NCBI GenBank assembly: GCA_034687125.1
Contig: JAQGBZ010000102.1
Span: forward strand, 62,001-126,000
Direction: 5' to 3'
Source of the DNA: Neelides folsomi
Lineage: Eukaryota; Arthropoda; Collembola; Neelipleona; Neelidae
Length of the DNA: 64,000 nucleotides
Shown here: piece by piece, positions 36,001 through 51,400 of the stretch
Numbering within the stretch: the stretch's first letter is position 1
Layout: every line of letters begins with the position of its first letter
Notes under the pieces: model-generated
What the model was told of the DNA's origin: nothing
The model's input: only the letters and a program-made list of their open reading frames with translations
The model's database searches: none
Program-made: the position numbers and the translations under genes

Positions 36001-39000
36001 GGAGAGGAACCGTACAATGTGTGGATGTGTATGGTGGTAGTGCGAGGATGGTCGTATCTTGATTTTGAGTCGTAAAATTGTTCCAGTTTTGCAATGAATA
36101 TCGAGATGTGGGAGATGATAATGAGGAGAGAACTCGCCCAGGTCTTCATCCTCTTGGATGATTTCTAATCCTCATTTACTAAACGCAGTTTACTCCTACA
36201 ATTTAGGTCATTCCGTAATAAGAATTTATCTCGTCCATTAGCAGGATAAGACCATTTTCACCATAAACTAACATTGGCAACTGGTCCATTAAATCCCATT
36301 CCCAATTGTTTTCTTGCTCAATGGCTCCTCCAAAACGTTTACTTTTTAATTTCTTACGACAGAGGATGAGCCATTAATCATGATCATTCTCAAACAAAAT
36401 ATATTTAATGAAATGCACAAAAAGAAACCAATTATGGAATAGTTGGATGAATTCGAGGCGAAAAAATGAAACGAGGTAAAAGTAAAAACATTCACGAGCC
36501 TGAGAATTTAATAGGGGAATTAACAATGGAGCTCAAGAGGGATAAAAGTTTTATTTAACTGTTGAGAAGTTGAAGAATATAAAAATGTAATTAAATCTCT
36601 ATTACCCCTTCTTTTTAAGCCTGTTTTTACTCCACTTTTTACATAAATTCTTGCATAGTTGCAATAAATGCAGTTTTGTAAAATACTACTTTGCTCTAAT
36701 TTGAAGCCTCCAATCAAAGGACAAACTTTTCCCGTTCTGACATGAACATTTATAACTATTAAGAACTATTAACGTTTGTAAGAATATTAAGTAATCCCCT
36801 TTTCGGCATTGAAATTCTCCAAGTTGAGATTATTTTCTTATGACAGTGATCTACGATATATTTAGAACTCCCTTCATTTGAGTGAGATAAACAAATGACA
36901 TGCTGGGAAGAATGAAGTTACACTGTATCTACAATCCTGCTCAAGACATTAATTCTGATCAAGTTGTCAATGGAGGGAATGAGGGCTCTTTATCATTCAA
37001 CGCGCTGAGCTAATTAATGGAAATTTTATTGGAAATAATTTATGATTTTTCACTTGTGTGGTTTTTCTCCATTCATCAGAGGGAGGACATTTTAAACTTG
37101 ATAGCCTTTAAACTTTCTATATTAGATTTCTATCCTTTTAATCCTATGAACTCAATGTTCAATATCCAATATTATGAAGCAAGAAGGTAAAAAATATTTA
37201 CTTATAAATTATTTATGATCAGTTGAAAAGACAATTTGCTAAAAGATCTCAAATAAATTAATTGACCCAATAAAAACCTTTCCTTTACTAATATTTTAAC
37301 TTTCTACTTACCACCTTCATTTTCAAATCTTACATACCCATATTTATTATGTATAGTACAAATGTACATGAAATTTGTTTTACGCACAGAGAAAAAGTAC
37401 TCTTAATTTCACAATTGATCAAAGATGAAAAGATTCGTAGACACATGAGGAGAAACAGGAAATTCATACAAATTGATCCAAACCAGAGCTAGTATTTAAA
37501 TCTGATCCCTAAGTTGATTTTCAGCTTTCTTCTCATCTCTGTAAGTATCAATAAGATTAATATGTCTGTACAACGCACATGAATGTTCCTACTCTAATCC
37601 TCTTTTTGAGTGAGCGGTCGAGTTGATGGAAAATTGGTAGTTTGGAAGCGCCAAGTCTATCATTGCATTGGCGGTTTCAAATGAGATGAAATTGAAGATA
37701 GGGCAGAGACAGGGCAGAGATGTACTTAATGTTAGAAGAAATTTGTAATAAGAAAGACGCGGTCCAATTCTGTCTCTGCCCATCGAGTCTTTGAATTAAT
37801 TTCTTTCTCTCCAGCCCTAGTCACCTCCATTGTGAATTGAGACGGAGATTATTGGCGATAAGATAGAAAAATGAATATATTAAAGAACTGGAATTGGAGA
37901 TTGGGAGATGGCTCAATGGGTGCGAGCTGACAATAAGAGAGAAAATGCAATTTGAGACTCCAACTGTCCACTCGTACACAAAGTGTTCCTTTCTTCTCTT
38001 TAACAAATATCGCAACCTGACATTCTCCTTTTTACAGTTACGCGTACACCTATTGTTTCTCGCTATTACTTCCTTCTCATATTAAGAGACGATGAGATAC
38101 AACAGGGTTTAATTTGACAGATGCACGAAACCGCATTGGAAAAGGCTTGGGTTTTTTCAACACACTTCTGCCCATCAGCTTCAACGTTATAATTTCCCCT
38201 TGCATAAAACTAGGCATTTAAAGAACCGCACAATTCCCCGCTTCCGTTCGATTTAAAGGTCTTTAAAGAGTAAATTATATATTTTTAAATTTTACTTTAG
38301 TGCTAAAGACGCTCTGATGATGGCCATAAGCTTACAATTACTTACAAACTCCTTACCCAAAATTTCATAAAAAACTTTCAACAGTTTCAGCTTTAAACTT
38401 TCATTGCATTCGTACAGTAAATTAAACATCACCCGAGAGAAACTCTCAAAGGTGTTATTGTTATTTATGGTAAAAATATCTTGTACGATAAAATATAGTT
38501 ACTTATAATGAAACAAGCCAAAGGGATCTCTTTAAAAAAAATTAACCAGCTCGAGAAGTCTAGAAATTGAGATTGAAGGTGAAGATGAGATGAATCAGAG
38601 TGATTAGTCCAACAAGACATAAAGAAGCTCCAAGAACCAACAATTATCAACTTGATTGAATGGTAACGAGAGCCTTCAGATGTAAAATGTCTTGAGTCTC
38701 TTGAGCCTCTTGATAATGGCGTTCTTTATTCATTAAATGATGTTACGAAGCCATTGGATGTGCATTTGGGATTTCTCACAGGGGAGATTGAGTGTCATTT
38801 TGATTCTTCCATCACGTCTCAACAGCTCTCAAGAAAATATAAATAACATGTTCATTCCAATAACTCTCCATCTTTTGTGGCTCATTCAGATATTTACAAA
38901 TCCCAATTTTACTTTCGTTTAATCCTCAATTAAACCAAACATTCAAGCTGTCATTCAATGGAGCATCCTCAATAATTCCATCTGTTATTCGTGAAATGAT

Positions 39001-42000
39001 TTTGACATTGTGCCATTTTAAAATAATACCTTATAGTAAATATTGGACCAAAAAATCAAGTTTTATAAAGGAATACATACTGATATCTGTACCTAGTTAT
39101 ACGTAGAAGCATGTACATCTGTATTTATAAGTACACATTAATTAATTATGCAGTTAAATGCTTTGAGTGTATTTCAAGCCTGAAACTTTTATAAATTTGC
39201 AAAATTGTTAACAATATAAATCACTCAAGAGTAGTTAGCCAAAGGCCATTCTTTTAAATCAAACAAGATAGGGATGAATCTTGAAATAAAAATACAAGCG
39301 ACACACAATACATTCTACCTGTATACATTGTGCTAACAAGCCTCCTGCAAAACCATAAGCTTCATGAACAAGGAAATTTATGCGGAGACAAATAAAAGGA
39401 AAATAGTTTTCTCTGTTGAGGGACCTCTTTAAAATGTAAATGAGAATAAGTGAAGAATGTGGATCGTGAGACGTGACAGATGGGTTAAATATGTTTATCA
39501 TCCAAGTGACAGTGAGAGAAAGATAAAGATGTCTCATATTGGTAGATTCAGATGGGAATGGACAGAAATATTCACCTTCGCCCTCCCGATTCACTTTTCC
39601 TCACATTTACCTCCTTTCTTCTCAGCTCTCTCTTCTTTTTACCCCCTGACCTAATTTCAATAAATCTCTTACGTCTCGTCTTCTCTCTACTTTAACTATA
39701 CATATTACTGACTAAGTGCTCAAGTAAAAGATGTTGAACAACATTAAGAGTATTCGTCTAATTGTTATTTAGATTTTTTTCCTTTTAAAGTAATTAGAAT
39801 GATATGGGCAGATATGTGAGACGATTAATGAAATAATTACTTAGCGCTTTTAGAAAGGTAAAACCACACGTTTTTCCTCACTTACACTTTAAAAATCACG
39901 AGCATTAAAACCAGAGTGTTTAGAACTTTAAATCATCAGAGGGAAAACGTTCCTTAAAATTGTTGTTTTAAACCATTTCTTATAAACCAAGAATAATATG
40001 AGGTAAAGTTGTTCCAAACATTGGAATATCTTTAAATTGATCAAATGTATAAAATCCATTACTTCATTTCAACTCAATTTATATATGCATAGAAGCATAA
40101 TAAATAGAGCAATAATGAATGTTTCTATTATGTAGAGAAATCTGCAGTAAATTAAAATCCTCTCTTGATAGAGAGAACCCCATTAGGTGTAAAGGAGAGG
40201 AGTACGTGACAAGGTTCTGAGTTTTAAACCTACAATTAAGCCCTAATGTCCAACCCATCTGTGGTGGCGAAGAAGAGGAAATTAATTTTTACGAGCTCGC
40301 CCCGACACGCCGCACTTCACACATTACCACAATCACATTTTAATTCTTTTATCCTCCTTTCCCCTCTTTGTCCCTCTCTTTGCCAGAGATTGGAATCCAC
40401 TGAGGCAAATGAAGTCATTTAAATAATTAATCTTTTACTACTTTTAGTACACAACTGTAAAACACAAATTGGGAATTTAAGTACACATTCGGTAATTATG
40501 CATTGTTCGTAGGGCACTTAAGTGGCCAAATGTCTATTTGACTATTTGCAGTCAAGGAAAATCGGAAATTATGCAAACAAACATCATTGTCACTAATGCT
40601 GTTTCATGATATATCGATTCCTAATGAGACTCATATTAAAAATTGCAAAATAGGTTAAATAATCTTCCTTTGACATGCATTTCAAAAACTCCGCTATAAA
40701 ACTCAAACAATAAAAGATAGAGCTAAATGTAAGTTACGCAGTTTTAAAATTTAAAACATGGTTGTCCTCTTTAAGGGAGCGAGATTTCAAAAAGGACTTT
40801 AAAGAATGAAAAATAAACATTTTAAATTTTTTTTATGTTCAGTTAATAATGATTAAAATTCAATGTGTGAATTGAAAATTGTTGTGCTACATTTTGGGAT
40901 GAGTCAAGGAAGGATTTGAATTGATCATTTGTCCCCTTTCCATCAATCTCCATCTTCCTCGACATTAATATCCAAATTGAGCCTTTTAAGGGAAAGAGAA
41001 AAGTGAGTCTTTTAGTTTGAGGACCTCCTTCACTCAATGAAAGTATAAATACTCTTGAATTCAATTTCTCTATGAATAAATGAATATTCAAATTCGTTCG
41101 TCATCCCCATAACTTAACTGATAAATATAGGCATAAGATTTCTTGTAAAAATGAAGTCATAAGATTTGAGTTTACCAAGAAAGACCTTTATAAGGATCAT
41201 TTATTAGTAAATCCATACAATCTTTGAGAACCACTTGATAAAATTGAATATAAATTTATTTCACTTCAAATTCCACACGAGCTTCTGTTTCATGTTCAAA
41301 CCATATGGATCTTCAATGTTTGAACCTTTGAACCAAAGCCTATTGGTATGAACCTGAAGTAAAGACAAGTTGAAGAATTGCTCATCCTGTTTCCTTCCTT
41401 ATATGGGTGGAAAGCTTGGGAAGAGATATGAGAAAATTAAATGGATATATAACCTATTGATTTCATCGGCGGCTTCCACTTGAACTTTCATGTTTGTTTC
41501 AAGCTGGTTGATTGAATCAAGAATGAAGTGAAGCCGGGCTAATGAAAATGTAAATTGGGGGGCTGAGTAAAAAATGGTGGGGAGTATTTGATATGAGGTC
41601 AGGTTCTCCCAGCCCTTTCCATTAATTTACGAGGTTGAAATGAAAATGGAATCGAAGAGGAGGAAAGTTGGAAGCAATCAGGTCACAATTAAACACTCTG
41701 CCTAACACACACATACACAATCATTTTCATTAGGAGGAGAAAAAAGGTTAATTGATTCGGATGGGGAGTTCTCGATAATTGCAAGCTCCAGCTGTGAACA
41801 TCTTCAGACATCTTCAGTTTATACCTTTTGTTTCTTCGATGAATTTTCCTAATTTCACTTCACGAGAATCTTTGTCAATTAAATTTCCAGATTTTCCTCT
41901 CAAGATAATTTTACCAAATTGTTTGTTCTTAACTAACAAAAACTACGCTTTGTTTCTTTGATTTGTCCCTATCCTTCAAATGGTTAAACACAACAGATCC

Positions 42001-42494
42001 ATTGTTTACCATGCACAATTTTATGCACCCAAAAATCACGCATAGCTTGGAGCTAAGAGAAGATGACATATAAAGTCATCAGATGTAAATGATTGGATAG
42101 TAAATCATGCAAACAAGAAAAAAAGTCAGTTTCAAAAAGGCCAAATGATTTAAATGAGTTAAAAAGCTGGGAATTTTCATCATTTAAAATGTACCAAAAA
42201 ATTACAATCCATGCCATATAGGAATAATACCTGTATTTACTTAAAGTACACATACAACTATTGTAGTACTAATGTAACCTACTACCTACATATAATATAC
42301 GAATGTGAGCACCAAGTGAAGAAAGTTATGAGAATAAGTTAAGAGATATCGAAAAGTCATAATTGACCTCCTGTTGTTTTTGTGATCTTGTAGATTGGCA
42401 GACAACCGATGATTTGCAAATCATTGAATGAAAAGTCTTTGAGCAGATGAACAACTTTTATTTTCAAGTCATTTGATCAATGAATAATTGAAGG

Positions 42495-45400
42495 ATGGAA
42501 TCTCCGGTTTACGACAATAAAGAGAATGATGCGGAGAAGAGTCCAGGAGAAGGAATCCGGAAATACATGGTTCTCCTCACTGATTGTCTTGCAGTGAAAT
42601 TCGTCCCACTTGTCTCTTCGACCTACAGCCCTTTTCCCTTCGCCTACAAGAAGTCTTCACTGAGGAAGGGGAAGAATCTCTCCAATGAAAATGTTTCAAA
42701 ACTCAAAGCGCCCATCAACCCAAGATTCTCCGTCGCCCAAAACGAAGCCGCCCACGCTCTGATTGAATCATCCACTGCGGAGGTGGATCATTCGCTCCAT
42801 GGGCTCTATCTATACAAGGTAAACATTTCCTTGCTACCTGAAATTCAATTGATTCAAATTCCTCTAATTTATGTTTTTTAAATTGATACATTAATGTTAC
42901 ACCAACCACTTGTTTTATTCATATAAGTAAACTCATATAAGTAAAATACAAAATCTTCTAATATTATTCATTTCCAACCTTTTAAAAATGTTCGTTAAGA
43001 TGTTAATTGTAAATTGATCGTTTTCACTTCATCTGCCAGGCTAATTGTTTAAAAAGTGTGGATAAACAGAGAGACATTTCATCACAAAAGCAAAGAAAGT
43101 GAAGCGAGTGAAATGATCTAACCCAACAAGCATAATAATTACTCATTTGAAGAGGAAATAGAAGAGGGATGTTCGAGCTGGTAATGGTTTCCTCATTTAC
43201 AAAACGAGATGGAAATGTTGGGATTGGTGCGGTTCCTTTCTGACAAATCTCAAATGCTCAAACAGTCTCAAACGCACACACATTTACATCCCTAATTGAG
43301 CAACATTAAAATTTCTCTCTCATAGATTCACTCTTGAGACGTCGCTTATATAATAACTTTAATAACTCACTCTCTAATTTTGTGGATTTGATAACAAAAG
43401 AGCAATTATTAAACTAATACAAACCAATTCTACTTCCTATATTTCAAGAGCACTCGCTAAATATCAAAATTACTCAATAAATAAGTATCTCGAGTCTTAA
43501 AACAATTAAACAATTATTGTAAATATCCTCAAACCATTTATTACCCTCTTGAGTCTCTTGGTTTGCATTGCAATTTTATGCCTCTATTCAAATATAAATT
43601 GGATTTATATTAAAGGCATTATGTTTTCATTTTGTAGATTGTATTAAAATCTTTACTTTTATATTCTTCAATTTTAATAATAAAGAGATTTCTCTCAGGA
43701 TCCTTATTTACGATTCCCTCTGAAGAAAGCCAAATGAAAAAGAGAGTCTTACGTTCTATCTCCCGACCTGTTCCACATTATCCATCCTCACCTTCATTTT
43801 CCTCAAAATTGGGTCCAAATAGCATAGATGGTTATAGGAAAGGATCGTGATCTAAATGACTTTCATGTTGATTGATTCTCCCCAGCTCAATTAGGACCAA
43901 AACACGATCAGACAGACATTCAGCCTATCATTCGACAATTACACATTCTGTAACAATGAGGGAAACAATGAGTTTTATCCATATAAAACATCCAATAGAC
44001 ATTTTTTTAATTCCCTTACAAAGTTGATGTAATAAGTTAATTTTCTTTTAAACGAAGCGCCAAGAACTTTTAAGAGCATGCCATGAATAATTCCCTTATA
44101 ATGACCAAAGGGGAATTACATATATTTATTTATTAGATCGTTTTAATATCTCTATAAGAGAGCTGTACAGAGAATATATTACCTACTTGGATAGTTATAA
44201 TAACTATAAATTGTATAAGGTTCTCTGTAATGATATAATTGCCTTATATAGAGCAAAGAGAATTTGGGAAATGAAGGCAATTCAAACGCTTAATGTTTCT
44301 TACCGGTCAGATAAAAAGGGAAGATGAAGTAATAACAAGGGATTAAGGGTATAATTAAAGAATGGCGGCGCAAGAGAAGGAAATGGAACTTTTTCTTTCA
44401 TAATTAATACACATGGAGTATCATCGGGGTTGAATTATATGAATAACCTTTAGATTGAAGGAAAGACCTCCAAGGATTATTAAACTCTAATCATCATTCT
44501 TCTTTGCCTCACTCTCCATCCCTTCTTATTAATATTGCTTTCCCAGGATGGTGTTTCTGGCTTTTAAGGGTTAAACCTTCAAACTCCCAAAGACATTTTT
44601 AATTCACCTCTACACTTCCATAGACCACACGATTTTTATTGAGTTCAAATTGCATTCAAATTGCTTCTGAAAAAGGAATGTTATGAACCTGCATAATGAC
44701 TTCTCCTTGCTATTTATTTATATTATTTTTCCAATTTTTTCTTTTTTTGGATTATGGAGCATTCATTAAAGTAAAATTAAATAAGAGATTTTTATGAAGA
44801 AATTTATATTTATTATTTTCTAGAGAATGATTACATTATTGTGTGTTTGTGAGCATGAAGACGAAGGGCGAATTTATCAATGTGTGTATTTATTTATTAC
44901 TTACTTGCTCTGTAGTTAGATGTTGATCGAGACTCGTGTTTTTTCAACCTTTACTTTAGTTAACCTTTACTTTACTTTTGTTTTTTAGTTAACTTAGATC
45001 ATGATGGCTTCAAATTAATATTGCGCATTAAAGCGAAGAGAAATTCTATCAAAATGAAAACTTTTGGGTTAATATTCTAAGGGTAATTAAAAGCTAGCTT
45101 GAATATACTTAATATTTGACAGTTGGGGCTTTTACTCCCAATTTTTGTTTTTTCATGCAAAGGTGACTCAATGACGACCTCAAATGCCATTAAAGGTCCA
45201 AAAACTATTAAATTTAAAGTTCAAGCTCTTCTTAACCCCTTTTTAATATCAGTCAATAAATAATGTGGATTTGATCAACAAGAAAAGTAAACCTCAATTT
45301 AAAACTTTCCATAAAGTGAATGAAAAGCAAATTAATTTTTGATGGGTAGTATTTTTTCCACGATTTTACTATTTGTTAAAAGTTAAAACATAAACTGGAA

Positions 45401-48400
45401 CATGGGCATTGCCCAACTATAAAAAATATGAAATTGATTCTATTAATCAACTTTTAAAAATATTTCAAATAACCTCAACGTCGAATATTCAAACGCGTTT
45501 GAATTGAGTCAGGTCAAATCAAAGAAAAGTTAACTAACGTACATATAAGAGTATCATCACGTGTAATGGGGATTTAATATTCCCAATACTTGATCTGAAA
45601 ACCATAATAATAAAGATGGCCTAAACCGACCCAGATACATAAAAAACGCATAGGAAAATAATCCACCCATATGGTCAAGTTTAAATTAATACACACGCAG
45701 TAAATGAAAGGGTAAGCGGAAACGAGTTGGGAAGTATCAGGATTCCCTTTTACTTATTATTAGTTAGCTTTCTCATCATCCTTCCCTTCACTATAATTTC
45801 CCCATTTGCAAATTCCGAGTCGTAGTTAGGAAGAGCAAGTTCAAGATTTGCAAATTCCACCTCGAACCAAATTATTTACCATCGCTTATAGCGAAAAGAG
45901 CAAGGCTCAATAAAACAAGGAGGGTTGATTGGAATTAAATATACGAGTACAATGTATTACAATAGTTTATAATATGCGCATTTGTCCCTTTAATCCTCCT
46001 CCTGCTTCGCATGTGGACTTTAAACGGCAGTTGGAATTAGAGACGAAGTTTGATTTCAAAATTAGGAGTAAAAAGAAATTTAACGATGGCCATCAATTTC
46101 ACTTTCCTTGAAGAACAATGTGAAGGATTTGCATGTCAAATCACATCTATTATTCATTGGAAATAAATAATAGGGTTTGTGGGATTCAGGATTCATGACG
46201 ACTTTCTTCTATCCGGCTCTGCGGTCAAGCTTTTATGATAGGAATAAAAATCCTGCCTTCATTCATTCAGACATCTGTAGTTTATTCCTTATAGGAATCC
46301 TTATTCGCTGCATTAGTGTTTGGGAAAATAAAGTATAGGATTTTCCGCCCTCGTCTGCACTTCCAAAATGACCCCTGTTCTGCATTCAATAATGACTCCA
46401 TCGTTATTATTGCGATTCACAAATTTTGTTGATTCCTAGAAGATGAAATAAATAAGGAATTGTTGGAAGCAAAGAAGTTTTTTCTTATTGAATGAAGGCG
46501 ACGTTTTTAATAATGAGAGCGAAAGGGGAAATAAAAAGGCGTTGCCCAAGAAGGAACTGTCAAAATGATGAGATGTGAGCTTGTTTAGAGTAGGAGAAAC
46601 TGCCAAATTATGTCAAATGAACACCTTTTTCGGTCTTGGCCTTTCATGGGCACTCTGAGGATTCCTTCATTTCTTCTTGTCATGTCATCCCAATCCCAAT
46701 CATATTCACAATTCAAATTTTCAGAAATAAGGAAGAGCCATAACGAGAAAATAAAATTCTTTTCTATTTATTAATTCATACAATTTCATTCACTTCACTC
46801 TTTGTACAATTGAACTTGTACAATTGAACAAAATAACTTTAAAAAATAAAAAAATAAAGCATTTTGCTTCAAAGTAATATTGAGAACGAAATAAATGAAT
46901 CAAATGATAGAAATAAACGAAAGATAATAAAAAAGTAAATATTGAATTTAAATTCCAATTCGTGATTTCTCATTACCTTCAATGCCTCAAAGAAGGTGTC
47001 GATGGGAGTAAAATAAGCAAACTTGACCTTCCCAGTCGGCATCGAGTCACGAAAGGATGCCGAAAGATGTTTAAAAAATGTTTTCCAACAAAAAATGATT
47101 TATTCTAATGAGAAATTGATTAACAGGGATTCCGGGAGGCGAATCTGCAATGCTATTGGAATGCCACCCTAAACGAGACCTTTCGCAACTTGGAATACAA
47201 AGGCTACATCGTTCCCTCGACCATTCTGGTATGGTCAACACCGAGGTTTTTAGCCATCTTGAGAACGGCTTGGTCGAGACAAATGCTCCGAAGCCCTCCT
47301 GGATTCCGCATTGAGTTCCTTGGTAAGACTCTGATTAAAATGATGATGATTTCTATATTGGATTTTCCTCGCCGCTCCCTCAGCACCAAATAAATTAAAT
47401 TATTCATCTTGATTGTATGGAACTTATGGAAGTAATCCTGTTCTCAAGATTAGATCATAGACCAGCATGTTTCCCATACACACCTTCGCTACCTGACCAA
47501 CTATCAATATACAGACTTCAATATTGACTCTCAATAATCCACCACATTCGAATGAGCCCAAAGGGAGCCTTAATTATTATTCCTTTTACGGCTTCGACCA
47601 GTGAAGGAAATTATTATTCTCCTCCGCGATAAACCAATGGAGTCCAACTGGGTTTTACAACTGCAGCCTTCGCTCACTCACCGCTTGAGATCCCCAAATT
47701 TCAAATCTCATTTAATTTCTTTCGGCTCGCCTTGCAAGAAAGGAATCCTCGTAAGAAATGCCGATTCCCACACCCCTTAATTTTCAATTCGTCTAACTCG
47801 TGATTCCGCTAATTTGGATTCGCAAATTTATAAATTCGCAACTCATCCCTCTTATGGTGATTCCCAAGTATTTTTTAGTACTTTAAACACCCCAATTGGC
47901 TTAAACACTCATGGGAAGAGGTGCGTGCCGTTGAATAAGCAGCAGAAATAGAAATACATATAAATAATACCTACCCGCGGGAAATTAACCAAATTTCCAT
48001 TTTAATTGTTTGTAAAAGCCGATGTAAAAGTATTACAATGAGATATGAGATGCATAAAGTTAATTTATCAAGTTGAGGAATTAATTGGTATTTAACCTTC
48101 ATGACCGAGGATTGGTCGAAATTATCATAAAATTACTCAATGCATTATTAATGAATTTTTAGCAAGGAACAATAAAATATCAATTTCTGGTTCTTCAACC
48201 GAGGACATGAATTCAGGTCCGTAATAATAAAACTTTTGAGTTCAGGGAGTTAAATAAGCCAGAAAATAAAAGAGGGTGGAATCCGTGAACCCGAGCCCCG
48301 ACTACATTCAATTCAATGCAATAAAAATTCCCATTAGAATTTCTTTCTTTGTTGTAATTTGCATTTTGACTCGGAATTTGTCACCTTGAGGCTTTTTCAT

Positions 48401-51400
48401 TGACCGCAAAGGCATGGAACTCGTGAAAAGGCCGACCTCAGTAAATTTCTCATATGCTTACAGATTCAAGCAAATCCCTCTGAATGGGCGAGAGAGGGAA
48501 AGCTTCAAAGCTGAAGACAAAGCCTGAGATTAATTTAAAGAAGAACCAGAAAACCAGAGAGCCCAATTTGCATAGAAATGATCATGAGAGCAATATTCAT
48601 AAAATGGGCCTCAATGTGCATATGCTGCGAAAAGACAAGTGTGAGATATTATTCCTCTTTAGATGGGAATATTTACTCCGGCTTTTCCTCATAACAAAAT
48701 CACAACAACAGTATTGAGCAGACATTGGAAAAGAAATTAATAATCCTTTGTCTTTACCATATCCACTCTTACTTACATTCTTTCACCATCCAAGCCCATT
48801 TAATTAAAGTTAACCTAGACCTCGAGGCAAACTTGGAGGAAGTGTCAATTTCAATTTATTGGCCAAAGTGCCGATTCTCAGGGAAGGTTGAGAAAACTTC
48901 CTGTGTTGGTGCGGGTGAGTTAATAACCCCGTCTCACGTCAGATTCCCCATTTTAAAATATGCAGAAATCTGCGACTCAAACTCTCTTCCTCACCTTCTT
49001 TTCCTTTAAAGCTCTTTACAATGTTTCACCGAGAGTTCCCTCAGGTTGTGAGTCTTAGCAGTTTCTCGTAAGTCTCTCAAATCTGCCAATGGTCATTAAT
49101 TTATTCCCCTAATACTTCCTGACTTATGAGCCCACTTTACATCCTTTGCCAAATGTGAATGCCAACGAGAGTTGGATTTACAACTGAACTTCTCACACGC
49201 GATGGTTTAGAAATTTTGAAGCTAGAACTTGGCTCTTTCTCATTAATCCCATTGGTAATATTTCATTGTAATATTGATATTCGCGCTCTTAATGTTTGCA
49301 CACTTTCTTTTCTCATCCCATGTTTACACGAAGGGATTGATCCAACAATTCCAATTATTAAGATAATCATAAAATCAAGTTTAATTAACTATCTTATAAT
49401 GATTATTTAGATCATTAATGATTATAATTTAGATCAATTACACACCAATTATCAATTTTAGTTTTTTTGTTATACAAACAAACTCAACAAACAAACTCAG
49501 AATTACCTATAGGCCTATAGAATTAAGTATAGGTAATACATTTATGTATCATGTGTTAGTGTTTATGAATTCTTTATAGCGTGAATGTTTAAATGTTGTT
49601 GCAAGAGTTTGATCAGATAATTAAAATATTGTCATTATAGGTGACCATTAAAAAAGAATTGAGAGCAACTTGATACTTGATCCAATAATGATGAGTGGGA
49701 AAATAGATTAAGGAGTCCAAGTGTGGAAAGACAAATAGAGATGAAGAAAGAGATAAAGAGAAAATTGATAGAATGAATTCAATGGCACTTGATCATCAAT
49801 GTATTGGGGATCTGCCCTGGGAGAGCCCTACAGAGGTAATGACAAAACTAATGGTGGACCAAGACTTAAAAAGAATTAAAGGATTTTAATCGTAGGAGCA
49901 ACTTGAACTCGCGAGGATCCTTAACTTTGGGGACGGCGGTTCCTTTTAAGGAATCCCACTTCGTCACTGTTCTTCACTTACAAAGTCTCCATAATTCAAT
50001 CTTTTGGTGTCTTTGGAACTATGAGAGGGACAATAACATAGAAATTAAATTAAGCAGATGGTCGCACCCTCAATTTAAAAATCCGCCTCTCCGACTACCG
50101 TTTCCATTTTACATTCAATTTCCTTACAACGTCAAAACATTAATTGTCCTCCAATAAAATCCTAATCGAACGATGACAATAATGTATTGGATACACATCG
50201 ACCATAAAGTTTAAGGATTTAAAGCTTTAAATCCATCCAAATAAGGTTAATTAGAAAAACAGATGATAATCTTTAAAACTCTTCAGATCGATTAAGTAAA
50301 CTCACGAACAATTTTTACATGCACCTTTGCCCTCTTTGCACTTTGAACCAACTTATCAGAATTAGTCTCAATTCCTAATTTTGCCTTTTAACCCAATCGG
50401 TATTAATTGTCAAAAAAGAATTATGATCAAATTACTTAAATAAGATACGAATCTGATCGATTCTGAAGACTTGTTTAAATTAAGATTGAAAAGATAATTT
50501 ATTCATCTCTCTCAATCTGAATATAAAATGGGCATTCACACTCTCGAATGTCTAAATGGATTTAGCGAGATAAGCAATCAGAGAATACAATGAGCTATTG
50601 AGAGATTTACGATTTTAATCCGAATCCACATGAAATCATATTTGGGTATGGAATTAGGAAAGAAATAATTTCCAACTTCCTTCAACTGCCAAATACAACC
50701 TTTGGATCTTGTAAATACATTGCAATGCATTTATTAGAAATGTCCCCATGAGAAAGTGTGCATTAGCCAATGTAAACTGACTACTCCTCTGTCACGCTGA
50801 TTTTAAATGGTGGCAAAAGGTCAAGCTTGTTTCCATCTCCGTTCAAGGAACTTTGAATGATGCAAATGAGAATTTACACGCTTGCATCAAATAATTCCCA
50901 TTGGGCTCCCTTTTCCATTCACAGTCTCTGCATCATTCACAAGAATGCCATTTGAACAGTTGAGAATCCAAAAGATAGATATGGGTGGCATGAGATATTA
51001 AGAAAAGAAAAATGAAAGAAAGTAGCTTGCCCAATTGCTTTAAAAATAATCATACAATTTGGTCACTTCACGATCTGATGGCGAAGAGATGTGTATCGAT
51101 TCCAAGTGAAGATTAATCACACGCATGATCATATTATTCATATTTAATAAATGAGAGATTCCTATTCATATCATATAATAAGAGAGTTTCTAAATATAGG
51201 CCCAATCTGATCATTTCACCTCTCACTTGACTCCCCTTGTTGAGTTGTGTGTGAGGGCTGGTGATGAGGCCGCCCATTGTAGTTAAAAAATGTTCATACA
51301 TGGGATAATTTGGTTCCTCACGGAGGCTCCGTTGGGGCTCCCACATGTCCAAAAGGAAGAAAGTGAGGACGGACGTCTTCATTCTTCCTTGATTACCAAC

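Larger units (their letters stand above)
20181..42494. other. 22-kb block with no convincing gene
   Basis: All open frames here are short (about 60-110 codons), overlap on both strands, lack domains, and do not extend through splice sites into conserved sequence. The block has many purine-rich or pyrimidine-rich patches and recurring ATTA cores. It contains small simple repeats only (20860-20881, 22714-22818, 33040-33058). It starts at the MKK4 start codon and ends at the first recognised ko coding exon. The most economical reading is cis-regulatory sequence and/or untranslated leader introns of ko. Non-coding RNA genes cannot be excluded by reading alone. Confidence 0.55.
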
